This document shows positions 54,954-63,483 of a stretch of DNA of 64,000 nt, piece by piece. Where the stretch lies: assembly GCF_007860105.1 (NCBI RefSeq), contig NZ_SJPU01000002.1, positions 571,256-635,255 on the forward strand. The letters are read 5' to 3'. Source of the DNA: Allorhodopirellula heiligendammensis. Lineage in GTDB: Bacteria; Planctomycetota; Planctomycetia; Pirellulales; Pirellulaceae. A model generated the notes under the pieces. It saw only the letters and a list, made by a program, of their open reading frames with translations. It had not been told where the DNA came from and ran no database searches. A program made the translations under genes and the position numbers. The first letter of the stretch is position 1; each line of letters begins with the position of its first letter.

Positions 54954-56878
54954 ATACCAACGATAATCAACCGACGGGCGAGACAGATGTTCGTCATCCA
55001 ATGTTGGCTGGACTGCAGGACGCGCGCGGACTATCGGGCATGTCGGCGGACCAACTGTCCAGCATTGGAGTCGAGATTCGCGATGTTCTCTGCAACCTAT
55101 TGGCGACCCGTACAGCACACTTTGCTTCGAATCTCGGTGTCGTTGAGTTGTGCCTGGCGTTGCACGCTGAGTTTGACTTTCTCAACGATCGCTTGATCTG
55201 GGACACCGGACATCAAATCTATCCTCACAAGCTGATCACCGGGCGGTATGGGCAGTTTGAATCGATTCGCACCCGTGGCGGACTGATGGGATACCCCAAT
55301 CCTGCGGAGAGCGACTACGATCTGTTCATGACCGGTCATGCGGGCAGTAGCGTCAGCACGGCGGTGGGGCTGCGCAGCGGCGATATCTTAACTGGCCACG
55401 CTGACCGCCGAACGGTCGCGGTCATCGGTGATGGCGCGTTTCCGAGCGGAATTGTCTTTGAAGCACTCAACAACGCGGGGGCTTCGCGTGAAGATCTGAC
55501 GATCGTGCTCAATGACAATAAAATGTCAATCTGTCATCGGACGGGTGCCGTTGCGAGCTATCTGGATCGACTGCGAAACAATCCCTTCTACACCGGACTG
55601 AAGCATGAGGTGGGGCGGTTGCTCGATCATGTGCCGATGTTCGGTGACCCTGCCGAAAGACTGCTGGCGCAGATGAAGGAAGGTGTGAAAGCAGGTTTGT
55701 TAGGCGGGATGCTGTTCGAGGAACTCGACATTCGCTACATCGGTCCGATCGATGGGCATAATATCCCGCTGCTGCGCAAGTATTTGAAACTCTGCAAGGA
55801 GACGCCTGGCCCGGTACTGCTGCACGTTGTGACTGAGAAGGGACACGGATACAAACCCGCGGCAGAAGATCCTGTCTTTTTCCACACTCCCCCTGCTTTC
55901 GAAGATCGCGGTGGGACGCCGATTACTCGTGGTAGTGAAGGCCGGCCGCCCTACACCACCCACGCTCGCGATGCGATCGGTGAGGCGATGAAACGCGATG
56001 AGCGAGTGACCGTCATTACGGCAGCGATGTGTCAGGGTAATAAACTTGAACCGGTCCGTGAGCGTTTTCCCAAACGATTTTTTGACGTAGGAATCTGTGA
56101 ATCGCACGCGGTCGCCTTTGCCGCTGGCCAATGCAAGGCAGGGATGCGACCGATCGTTGATATTTACAGCACCTTCCTCCAACGCAGTTATGACCAGATT
56201 TTTCAGGAAGTCGTACTGCAGGACCTGCCTGTCATTTTCATGATGGACCGCGCTGGCCTGACCGGTCCCGATGGTCCGACGCACCATGGTGTCTATGACA
56301 TTGCGTACATGCGATTATTCCCCAATCTCGCGCTGATGGCACCCGGCTATGCAGCCGAGTTACCGTTGATGCTGGATGCCTGTCTGGCCCACGATCATCC
56401 CTCGGGGATTCGCTATCCCAAAGCGTCTGCTCTGGATCTGAAGCACACGCCGGCACCGATCGAAATCGGTAAAGCGGAGTGGATTCGCGAAGGCGTTGAT
56501 GGCACAATTGTCGCCTACGGGGCAATGCTCGAACAAGCTCTGGCCGCCGCAACCGCCCTGGAGGGTGAGCTCAGTGTTGGCGTGGTCAACGCACGGTTCG
56601 TGAAACCGATCGATCGCGAGATGGTTGCCCGATCGATGGCGGATGGGCGATTCGTTGTCACACTCGAAGAAGGCACGATTGTCGGTGGTTTCGCGTCCGC
56701 GTTCTTGGAATCTGCGGCCGATCAACGACTCGACACACGCAACATCCATCGCGTGGCTCTACCTGACGTCTTCGTCGAGCATGGCGACCGCAGCGACTTG
56801 TTGGCTGATTCGTCATTGTCGGCCGAAGGCATCGCAGAAACCTGCCGTTCCGCCGCCTCGAGCGTCAGTAGTGTATAA
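54950..56878 (+). CDS. dxs: 1-Deoxy-D-xylulose-5-phosphate synthase
   Basis: The 642 residues match full-length Dxs. Thiamine-diphosphate binding: GDGAFPSGIVFEALNNAG starting at Gly160. Catalytic and domain landmarks: WDTGHQIYPHKLITGR, TGHAGSSVSTAVGLRSGD, YIGPIDGHNIPLLRKYL, GHGYKPAAEDP, and in the transketolase middle domain ICESHAVAFAAGQCKAGMRP, MMDRAGLTGPDGPTHHGVYD. It joins pyruvate and glyceraldehyde 3-phosphate in the first step of the MEP pathway. Starts inside the ispA stop codon; nadK follows 72 bases later. Confidence 0.97.
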   Translation: MNTNDNQPTGETDVRHPMLAGLQDARGLSGMSADQLSSIGVEIRDVLCNLLATRTAHFASNLGVVELCLALHAEFDFLNDRLIWDTGHQIYPHKLITGRYGQFESIRTRGGLMGYPNPAESDYDLFMTGHAGSSVSTAVGLRSGDILTGHADRRTVAVIGDGAFPSGIVFEALNNAGASREDLTIVLNDNKMSICHRTGAVASYLDRLRNNPFYTGLKHEVGRLLDHVPMFGDPAERLLAQMKEGVKAGLLGGMLFEELDIRYIGPIDGHNIPLLRKYLKLCKETPGPVLLHVVTEKGHGYKPAAEDPVFFHTPPAFEDRGGTPITRGSEGRPPYTTHARDAIGEAMKRDERVTVITAAMCQGNKLEPVRERFPKRFFDVGICESHAVAFAAGQCKAGMRPIVDIYSTFLQRSYDQIFQEVVLQDLPVIFMMDRAGLTGPDGPTHHGVYDIAYMRLFPNLALMAPGYAAELPLMLDACLAHDHPSGIRYPKASALDLKHTPAPIEIGKAEWIREGVDGTIVAYGAMLEQALAAATALEGELSVGVVNARFVKPIDREMVARSMADGRFVVTLEEGTIVGGFASAFLESAADQRLDTRNIHRVALPDVFVEHGDRSDLLADSSLSAEGIAETCRSAASSVSSV

Positions 56879-56950
56879 CGTGGCTTAGGCGTGCAGTCCG
56901 TGTTGACTCCATGAGCATTGCCTAACCTCCATGAATACAGGAACCGCCAC

Positions 56951-57826
56951 GTGAGCGAAATCAGCTGGTGCCACTGCGACCGCCCTCCGCGGATCGTGGT
57001 CATGGGAACGCCTGAGCGACAACGCGTTCAGGCAGCATGGCGGCGACTGCGACCGGTGATCGCCGCCAGTGCCGAAATTGTGGCAGAGGATTTTTCGTTT
57101 GCGTATGAATTCACCAATCGAGATGACGTTGACCTCGTAATTGTGCTCGGTGGCGACGGTTCCATTCTGCAGTCTGCGCGACAGATGGGCGCTCATCAAG
57201 TTCCAGTGCTTGGCATCAATTGTGGTCACCTGGGCTTCCTGGCGGCCCTGTCGCCCGAGGACTTCCTGGATGCTTGGCCGCGAGTCTGTGAAGGTGACTT
57301 TCACGTTATCGATCATTTGATGCTGCAGGTGCAGATCATTCGTGGTGATGCGGTGGTGGCCGAGCAACTCGCTCTCAACGAAGCCGCTGTGCTGTCAGGA
57401 CCTCCCTTCAGCATCTTGGACATTGACTACTATGCCGATGGGGAGCTGGCGACGCAGTATCGTTGCGACGGCCTGATTGTCGCCACACCGGTAGGCTCGA
57501 CCGCCCACAGTCTTTCCGCAGGCGGTCCCATTGTGCGGCGACAATTGCAGGCCATGATTTTGTCACCGATCAGCCCTCACACGCTCACTTACCGACCGGT
57601 CGTTGAGTCCGCCGATACGCTGATTGAACTCACCGTGACTGAACCCCTACCGACCACCTGTATCCTCGTTGATGGACGGGTGCTCGGTGCGCTGCTGGCC
57701 GGCGATCGAGTTCGAATTCAGCGATCACCGGTATCCTTTCGTATGCTACGTGTGCCCGGTCAGAACGACTATCGCACGTTGCGTGAGAAGCTGGGGTGGA
57801 GTGGTTCCCTGAACCTACGACGTTGA
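56951..57826 (+). CDS. nadK: NAD kinase
   Basis: The GTG at 56951 gives 291 residues; a TTG 33 bases upstream is less likely. NadK motifs: LVIVLGGDGSILQSARQM with Gly67-Gly68-Asp69-Gly70, GINCGHLGFLAAL, LALNEAAV around residue 140, and DGLIVATPVGSTAHSLSAGGPIV. It phosphorylates NAD to NADP. The last 31 bases overlap the pseudouridine synthase gene start. Fits in the xseB-ispA-dxs-nadK cluster, which supplies isoprenoid precursors and NADP. Confidence 0.93.
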   Translation: MSEISWCHCDRPPRIVVMGTPERQRVQAAWRRLRPVIAASAEIVAEDFSFAYEFTNRDDVDLVIVLGGDGSILQSARQMGAHQVPVLGINCGHLGFLAALSPEDFLDAWPRVCEGDFHVIDHLMLQVQIIRGDAVVAEQLALNEAAVLSGPPFSILDIDYYADGELATQYRCDGLIVATPVGSTAHSLSAGGPIVRRQLQAMILSPISPHTLTYRPVVESADTLIELTVTEPLPTTCILVDGRVLGALLAGDRVRIQRSPVSFRMLRVPGQNDYRTLREKLGWSGSLNLRR

Positions 57827-58536
57827 TCTCGCTGCTCTGGCAATGCGACAGTGCCGTCGCGGTGAACAAGCCTGCGGGACTCAGTACCACATCTCCGCCG
57901 GGTACCGACAGTCTCGAGTGGCGTCTGCGTGCCCAGCTCGATTGCGAGGCGGGCTTCCTCTCGGCTGTGCATCGTCTCGACCGCGATGTCAGTGGGGTCG
58001 TGCTCATTGCCCTCTCGAAGAAGGCAGCAAGGCTTCTCTCTGCACAATTTGCTGCCCGCCGTGTCTCGAAAACCTACCATGCTTGGGTCTGTGGATGCAT
58101 GTCAGTGCCGGCGCCAGACGCCCCGCTCGAACGCTGGACGGATTATCTACGAAAGATTGACGATGTCGCACAGGGCGAGGTTTGCCCTTCGGATGCGCCG
58201 GGTGCCAAGCTCGCACAAACCGATGTTCGTCTGCTTCGCTACGATGCACCGAGTGACCGTACGCTGCTGGAGCTCCATCCGATCACTGGTCGGATGCATC
58301 AACTTCGCATTCAAACTGCGGCACGCGGCCACGCCATCGTGGGTGACCCCATTTACGGCCTGTCCGTTGAGTCTACCGGAGTTAGCGACACGGCATTGCC
58401 GACAGGTTGCATCGCCCTCACTGCCGTCAAAATCGCCTTCCATCATCCCCGCAGCGGCAAACGCACGGTGGTGAGTTTGGAATCTTCGCAGAGCGAGGGT
58501 GGCAAGGAGGTCCAGCAGCCAACGCGCCCGCTTTAA
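57796..58536 (+). CDS. RluA-family pseudouridine synthase
   Basis: A 246-residue protein without the S4 RNA-binding domain of RluC/RluD, so it is of the shorter RluA/TruC kind. The catalytic aspartate is Asp62 in VHRLDRDVSGVVLIALSKKA. The second half contains KTYHAWVCGCM, HPITGRMHQLRIQTAARGHAI and GDPIYGL. It isomerises uridine in rRNA or tRNA; the site is unknown. The ATG at 57796 lies 31 bases inside nadK; a start downstream (the TTG at about 57823) cannot be excluded. Last gene of the operon by position. Confidence 0.9.
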   Translation: MEWFPEPTTLISLLWQCDSAVAVNKPAGLSTTSPPGTDSLEWRLRAQLDCEAGFLSAVHRLDRDVSGVVLIALSKKAARLLSAQFAARRVSKTYHAWVCGCMSVPAPDAPLERWTDYLRKIDDVAQGEVCPSDAPGAKLAQTDVRLLRYDAPSDRTLLELHPITGRMHQLRIQTAARGHAIVGDPIYGLSVESTGVSDTALPTGCIALTAVKIAFHHPRSGKRTVVSLESSQSEGGKEVQQPTRPL

Positions 58537-58600
58537 TGTTGCAGTTGCAATGCCCTGATCACGCCCTGACGACAATCCCTATGCACGCAGTCCGTGCATG

Positions 58601-60148
58601 CTAACGAATTAGTTGATCATCCAGTGGTGGCGAGGCAGGGTCGATTCGTTGTCCTTCCCAGTAGAAACCGTCCGGTCGTTGCTCGAGGATGCGATGGGCG
58701 CTGCCAACGGCGAGCGGTCGGTCCTGCTCGGGTAACCATTTTCGCAGACGCTCGACGACCTCGCGGAGGTCGGGACCGTGCGTTTCACCGGAGAGAAGAT
58801 TGTTGAACTCGTTGGGGTCCTCAGCGCGATCGTAGAGTTCTTCACTGCCATCGGCGTAGACGATGTACCGCCATCGCAGGTCGCAGACGCTATGGTTACC
58901 CGCATTGTGCGTACAGATCGCGGGGCGCTCCCGCGGAGTGGACACGTCGTTGAGTTGTGGGGTGAGTGCCATTCCTTCGACGCCTGCGGGTTGGGGCAGG
59001 CCAGCCAGCGACGCCAGGGTGGGATAGATGTCCAATAGCTCGGCGGGTTGATTGCACTTGCGATTACCCTCAATCCGTGGCCCGGCGATAATCAAGGGCA
59101 CACGGGTTGAGCGGGTCCAGAGCGAATTCTTTCCCGAGATCGCCTTCTCGCCCAGGTGATACCCATGGTCGCTCCATAGGACCACGATGGTGTTGTCGGC
59201 ATATGGCGACGCTTCGAGAGCGTCCAGCACTCGACCCACCTGACTATCGACAAAACTGATCGATGCGAGATAGGCGCGCACCAACGGTTTGAGCTGATTG
59301 TTTTCAAGGAGCCATTTTGTCCGGGGTTCGGGAAGATTCCAGTGAATGTACCAGGACGCCAGGGGCGTATCGTCGCGGTCTCCGGAGACGATGGGCGGTA
59401 GCTGGAGTTCGTGTTCGGGGTACAGGTCAAACCATTTCTGTGTTGCATAGCAGGGAACGTGCGGTAAGAAAAAGCCAACCGATAAGAAGAACGGTTTGTC
59501 GGCAGGCATCTTTTCAAGTTCCTTCACTGCCCACGATGCCACTTTCCAGTCCCCCTTGTCCTCATCACGATGGGGGAACGTCCCCCAATCCATCAAGGCG
59601 TGGTTTCCGCCGGGTGTGGGAGGAATCCGCTTCTGTTTTGGCGTCACACCCACCGAGGCATTCGGTCCCCATGTGTCACACTCGTCGCTCGAGTTTTTGC
59701 CGCGGCCGTAGGGGCCGTGAAATATCTTGCCACCAATCAAGGTCCGGTAGCCATGGCGTTGGAAGTACTGTTGCAAGGTAACGCGGTCCTCAAATTCAGG
59801 CAGGGTACGAAACCAAGGTGCGAGTCCGTACACACCCGTCGATTCCGGTCGCAATCCGGTCATGATGGAAGTGCGACTGGGGTTGCAGAGCGGCGCCTGA
59901 CAGTGAGCGTTGGTGAACGTGACTCCTCGCTGAGCAAGCTGCGCGATGGCGGGCGTCTGTACCTGAGGATGTCCGGCGAGAGGCTCGACCCAGTCGTTCA
60001 AATCGTCGATTGCGATCATCACTATGTTCGGCTGTGATGACACCTTCTGAGGTTGGGGAATGGGTTGAACCGCCTCCTGTTGGGCGCTCACTGTAAGCGT
60101 CGTCGCTGGTAGCAAACAGAATATGAGGGCAATCGTCCGAGTCGGCAT
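58601..60148 (-). CDS. Secreted sulfatase (iduronate-2-sulfatase-like)
   Basis: This 515-residue type I sulfatase has a signal peptide (IALIFCLLPATTLTVSAQQ). Calcium-binding start NIVMIAIDDLNDW; activation motif C-N-P-S-R at Cys88-Arg92 in APLCNPSRTSIMTG, which is the canonical C-x-P-S-R. Downstream YRTLIGGKIFHGPYGR, VGFFLPHVPCYA, NTIVVLWSDHGYHLGE and AGLPQPAGVEG fit iduronate-2-sulfatase relatives. It desulfates polysaccharides outside the cytoplasm after conversion of Cys88 to formylglycine. It is the last of three sulfatase genes read in the same direction, but has a 171-bp gap from the middle one. Confidence 0.95.
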   Translation of the reverse strand: MPTRTIALIFCLLPATTLTVSAQQEAVQPIPQPQKVSSQPNIVMIAIDDLNDWVEPLAGHPQVQTPAIAQLAQRGVTFTNAHCQAPLCNPSRTSIMTGLRPESTGVYGLAPWFRTLPEFEDRVTLQQYFQRHGYRTLIGGKIFHGPYGRGKNSSDECDTWGPNASVGVTPKQKRIPPTPGGNHALMDWGTFPHRDEDKGDWKVASWAVKELEKMPADKPFFLSVGFFLPHVPCYATQKWFDLYPEHELQLPPIVSGDRDDTPLASWYIHWNLPEPRTKWLLENNQLKPLVRAYLASISFVDSQVGRVLDALEASPYADNTIVVLWSDHGYHLGEKAISGKNSLWTRSTRVPLIIAGPRIEGNRKCNQPAELLDIYPTLASLAGLPQPAGVEGMALTPQLNDVSTPRERPAICTHNAGNHSVCDLRWRYIVYADGSEELYDRAEDPNEFNNLLSGETHGPDLREVVERLRKWLPEQDRPLAVGSAHRILEQRPDGFYWEGQRIDPASPPLDDQLIR

Positions 60149-60302
60149 CGTTTCACCAAAATGGAGGAGTCGTTCAGTTGGATGGCGGTATGTGATGATT
60201 CATCGCCGGTGGGTGGGAGATCATGAGGCGACATTGCGATCGTGACTTACGCCTTTGTCACGTTAGCGTCGCGTCGCGTCGAGTCGATGGGCCGTTCAAG
60301 AG

Positions 60303-60332
60303 TTCTATTTCCACAACTTCTATTTCCACAAC
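60303..60332. repeat. 15-bp tandem duplication at the sulfatase stop codon
   Basis: TTCTATTTCCACAAC occurs twice head to tail at 60303-60317 and 60318-60332. The second copy contains the last codons and TAG of the middle sulfatase gene (minus strand); the first lies in the 3-prime untranslated part. A recent slippage duplication that keeps the protein end unchanged. Confidence 0.8.
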
Positions 60333-61762
60333 GGCTTCGCTTGAAGTTGATTCCAATTCTGCCACATCATTGAGAGTTGATTTGCGATATCGACACGGTC
60401 ATCTGCCAAGTCGATTGTTTCGCCAATGTCGATCGATAAATCGTAGAGCTCCCACGGACGTTCACCGGTTCGAACCAGTTTCCAATGTTTGTGCCGCACC
60501 GCATGTTTTGCACCCATGCGCCAATAGTGCGTTTGGCGAGGATGGGAGGTACCCGCGCGGCGAAGTGTGGGCAGCAAGTCAACGCCATCGAGATGATGTT
60601 GGTCTGTATCGACTCCGGCTGCCGTCAGGGCCGTGGTCGTTAGGTCCAATGAACTGGCGATTGCGTCAGATGTTCCTGGTTGCAGTTGATCTTTCCAGGA
60701 AATAATCATAGGGATGCGGACACCGCCCTCATACAAGCTGCCTTTGCCCCCACGAAGTGGCAGGTTACTACTAGTCAGTTCCGCGGTAGGACCCCCGTTG
60801 TCGCTCAAGAAAAGGATTAATGTCGTTTCCTGTAGATTGCGTTGCGCCAGCGAGTCGATCACTTTGCCGACGCTCTCGTCGAGGTGCGATAACATGGCGG
60901 CAAAGATACGACGCTGCATGTCGCGGATGTGTGGGAATCGTGCCATGTACTCGTCATCGCCCTGCAGCGGGCTGTGGACTGAGTTGTATGACAGATAGAG
61001 AAAGAAAGGCTGTTCCTGCTTGCGGTCGATAAAGTCGCATGCCTCGCGAGTGAAGGCATCGGTCAAGTTCTCCTGTTCCTCGACCGGTTGACTCGACCTC
61101 ATCACCGGGTTGTCGGCATCGTAGGGCGGTTCATTGTGTCCGAGGTGGGTGCTCCAAATGGTTCGTCCATCGGGTGAACTCCAGCGTCCCTTTCCACCCG
61201 TGGGCAGCGTCGTGCGTCGCAGCCAGGTGGTGACGCCGTGCCAGGGCGGGGGCACATAGAAATGGCCCTCGTGAAGAAAACCGAAGAATTCGTCGAATCC
61301 GTGCCGCTGGGGGTGAAATTCGGCGGTCCCGCCAAGATGCCATTTTCCGACTAGGCTCGTCGAGTAACCCTGGCCGCGTAGATACTCGGCGATGGTGGTT
61401 TCTCGGGGCGGCAGACCGATAGTCGGATCGTTGTTCTTAACGCCCACGGGATTGAATTCAAATCCGAAGCGAGTTTGGTAGCGTCCGGTCATCATGCCGG
61501 CTCGCGACGCCGCACAATAGGGAGCAGTGACATACCCGTTCGTGAGACGCACACCGCTGGCCGCCAATGAGTCGAGGTTAGGCGTCGGGATCTCGAGACC
61601 GCCGTAGCAACCAAGCTCTCCGTAACCGAGATCATCGGCAACGATCAAGACGATGTTGGGGCGTCCGCCAGCCATCAGGGAGCCGGCGACAAGCATTCGC
61701 AAAAGGAACGCGGCGGTGAAGAGAGCTAATCGATACGACACTTGCACTGGTAGATCACTCAC
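60320..61762 (-). CDS. Secreted sulfatase with C-A-A-S-R motif
   Basis: The GTG at 61762 forms GTGA with the stop of the upstream sulfatase gene, so the start is set by translational coupling, giving 480 residues. A signal peptide follows (LALFTAAFLLRMLVAGSL). The metal-binding start is NIVLIVADDLGYGELGC; the activation motif is C-A-A-S-R from Cys83 (TAPYCAASRAGMMTGRY), the recognised C-x-A-S-R variant. Others: STSLVGKWHLGG, HSPLQGDDEYMARFP, TTLILFLSDNGGPT, LPTLRRAGTSHPRQT. Probably a polysaccharide sulfatase in the same uptake or degradation process as its neighbours. Confidence 0.94.
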   Translation of the reverse strand: MSDLPVQVSYRLALFTAAFLLRMLVAGSLMAGGRPNIVLIVADDLGYGELGCYGGLEIPTPNLDSLAASGVRLTNGYVTAPYCAASRAGMMTGRYQTRFGFEFNPVGVKNNDPTIGLPPRETTIAEYLRGQGYSTSLVGKWHLGGTAEFHPQRHGFDEFFGFLHEGHFYVPPPWHGVTTWLRRTTLPTGGKGRWSSPDGRTIWSTHLGHNEPPYDADNPVMRSSQPVEEQENLTDAFTREACDFIDRKQEQPFFLYLSYNSVHSPLQGDDEYMARFPHIRDMQRRIFAAMLSHLDESVGKVIDSLAQRNLQETTLILFLSDNGGPTAELTSSNLPLRGGKGSLYEGGVRIPMIISWKDQLQPGTSDAIASSLDLTTTALTAAGVDTDQHHLDGVDLLPTLRRAGTSHPRQTHYWRMGAKHAVRHKHWKLVRTGERPWELYDLSIDIGETIDLADDRVDIANQLSMMWQNWNQLQAKPLWK

Positions 61763-63264
61763 TTGTTCTGCCACCACTGTTGCCACTGGGCCGCCATATC
61801 GTTCACTTTATCTGACTGGCTAGCGGCGAGATTTACGCACTCGGTCGGATCCGCATCGAGGTCGTATAACTCCCAGTCTGAATTGCCGTATCGAACCAGT
61901 TTCCAGTTGTGGTCACGCATCGCTTTGGCGCGATTGAACTGCCAAAAAAGCGGCCAGGAACGGCTGGTTGAAGCACCTGAAAGGGCTGGCTGCAATGCGT
62001 TGCCAGGCAGGCCATCTACGGGAGGTGCTTGGGCAAACTCCAGCATCGTGGGCATGAAGTCGATCAGATGTCCGACACGATCCGTGATCGACCCCGGCTC
62101 CGTCACACCTGGCCAGACCGCGATCATAGGCGTTCGTGTTCCTCCTTCGTAATCGGTCGTTTTGTATTTTCGGTAGGGCGTATTGGATGCGTTGGCCCAA
62201 TTGCGGCCTTGGGTTTGAAAGCTTGTGACCTCCCAGGGTTTGGCTCCAGCAACTGTTGAGCGATCAGCTGAGTCTTCGCAGGCACCATTGTCGGACAGGA
62301 AAAAGATCGCTGTGTTTTCAAGTTCTCCATTGTCACGCAGTTTATCAACAATACGGCCAATATTGCGGTCCATGCGATCGATCATCGCCGCGTACGTCGC
62401 CATCCGCAAATCCCAGTCGTCTCGTTCGGTTGCGGGAATGTCCCTCCAAGCTGGTAGGTCTGGATCTCGCGGAGACAGTTCCGCATGGGGTGAGAGCACC
62501 CCGAGCTGCTGTTGGCGAGCGAATCGCTGGCGGCGGAGTTCATCCCAGCCGATTGCGCCATACTTCCCTCGGTAGCGAGCGATATCCTCCTCGCTGGCGT
62601 GCATTGGGTAATGCGGGGCGGTATATGCCACGTAAAGCAGAAAAGGTTGGTCCTCATCTTTGTATTCGTCGAGGTATTTTAGTGCGTAGTCGGTAAAGGC
62701 ATCCGTTGTATAGAAGTCATCGTGAGGTGGTTGGTAGGGTAAGAACTCCTGATCGTCGATGGCCCAGCGACGAACCTTTTTCTTCGCGGGTTCCGGCTCA
62801 CCGTCGCGGGCGTGACCGGGATTCCAAAAGTTACAGCAACCATCGGTGAGTCCGTAGTGCCGATCAAAACCACGTTGAAAAGGTGTTTGTCCGGCGTGCC
62901 ATTTTCCGGTCATCAGAGTTCGGTAACCGGCCTCACGCATCCGTTCACCATAGGTTGGTTCACTGTACCGAGCGGTTGCCGAAGCACCGACATGATGCCA
63001 CCAATGCCCAGTCAACAACGATGCTCGCGTCAGCTCACACTTGGCATTGTTATAAAAGTTGCGGAACCGCATGCCGCGAGCAGCTAACGCATCAATATTC
63101 GGTGTCGCAATCTCGCCACCGTAGCACCCAATGTCCGAGAAACCCATGTCATCGGCCATGATCAGCACGATATTGGGGCGGTCATCAGCAGCGTTAAGGC
63201 GGCAACGATCGCACGGCAGCGAAAGTACGCTAAATAGAATGGATAGCAAGCAAAATCGGATCAT
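61759..63264 (-). CDS. Secreted sulfatase with non-canonical C-E-L-T-R activation motif
   Basis: From ATG 63264 the protein has 501 residues; the frame to 63471 adds an unlikely N-terminus. Signal peptide: FCLLSILFSVLSLPCDRC. Calcium site NIVLIMADDMGFSDIGCY and late motif TAIFFLSDNGACED are normal, as are YRTLMTGKWHAG and MRDHNWKLVRYGNSDWELYD. The maturation motif reads C-E-L-T-R from Cys76 to Arg80 in NNAKCELTRASLLTGHWWH: the usual Pro or Ala at the third position is Leu. Canonical motifs are C-x-P/A-S/T-R. It is first in a coupled pair with the next sulfatase. If unmodified by the formylglycine enzyme it would be inactive. Confidence 0.92.
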   Translation of the reverse strand: MIRFCLLSILFSVLSLPCDRCRLNAADDRPNIVLIMADDMGFSDIGCYGGEIATPNIDALAARGMRFRNFYNNAKCELTRASLLTGHWWHHVGASATARYSEPTYGERMREAGYRTLMTGKWHAGQTPFQRGFDRHYGLTDGCCNFWNPGHARDGEPEPAKKKVRRWAIDDQEFLPYQPPHDDFYTTDAFTDYALKYLDEYKDEDQPFLLYVAYTAPHYPMHASEEDIARYRGKYGAIGWDELRRQRFARQQQLGVLSPHAELSPRDPDLPAWRDIPATERDDWDLRMATYAAMIDRMDRNIGRIVDKLRDNGELENTAIFFLSDNGACEDSADRSTVAGAKPWEVTSFQTQGRNWANASNTPYRKYKTTDYEGGTRTPMIAVWPGVTEPGSITDRVGHLIDFMPTMLEFAQAPPVDGLPGNALQPALSGASTSRSWPLFWQFNRAKAMRDHNWKLVRYGNSDWELYDLDADPTECVNLAASQSDKVNDMAAQWQQWWQNK

Positions 63265-63483
63265 GTTGGTTCCTAAAGTTGTGGAACCCGCCATTGTAGA
63301 CGATTTTTGCGTGATCGTTGCCGATCGTGCGGCGTGTTGATCTTGATAGCCAAGGGGGCAACAACTGCCCGGCTCTACGGGGCCCAGCAGAATTAGGCAC
63401 GCACACTCGCCTGCCCGAGAGACAAGCGTTCTAGCGACTTGAGTGGGTTCGTCGGCGCGCCACCAGGGCATCGCCGCAGACCT

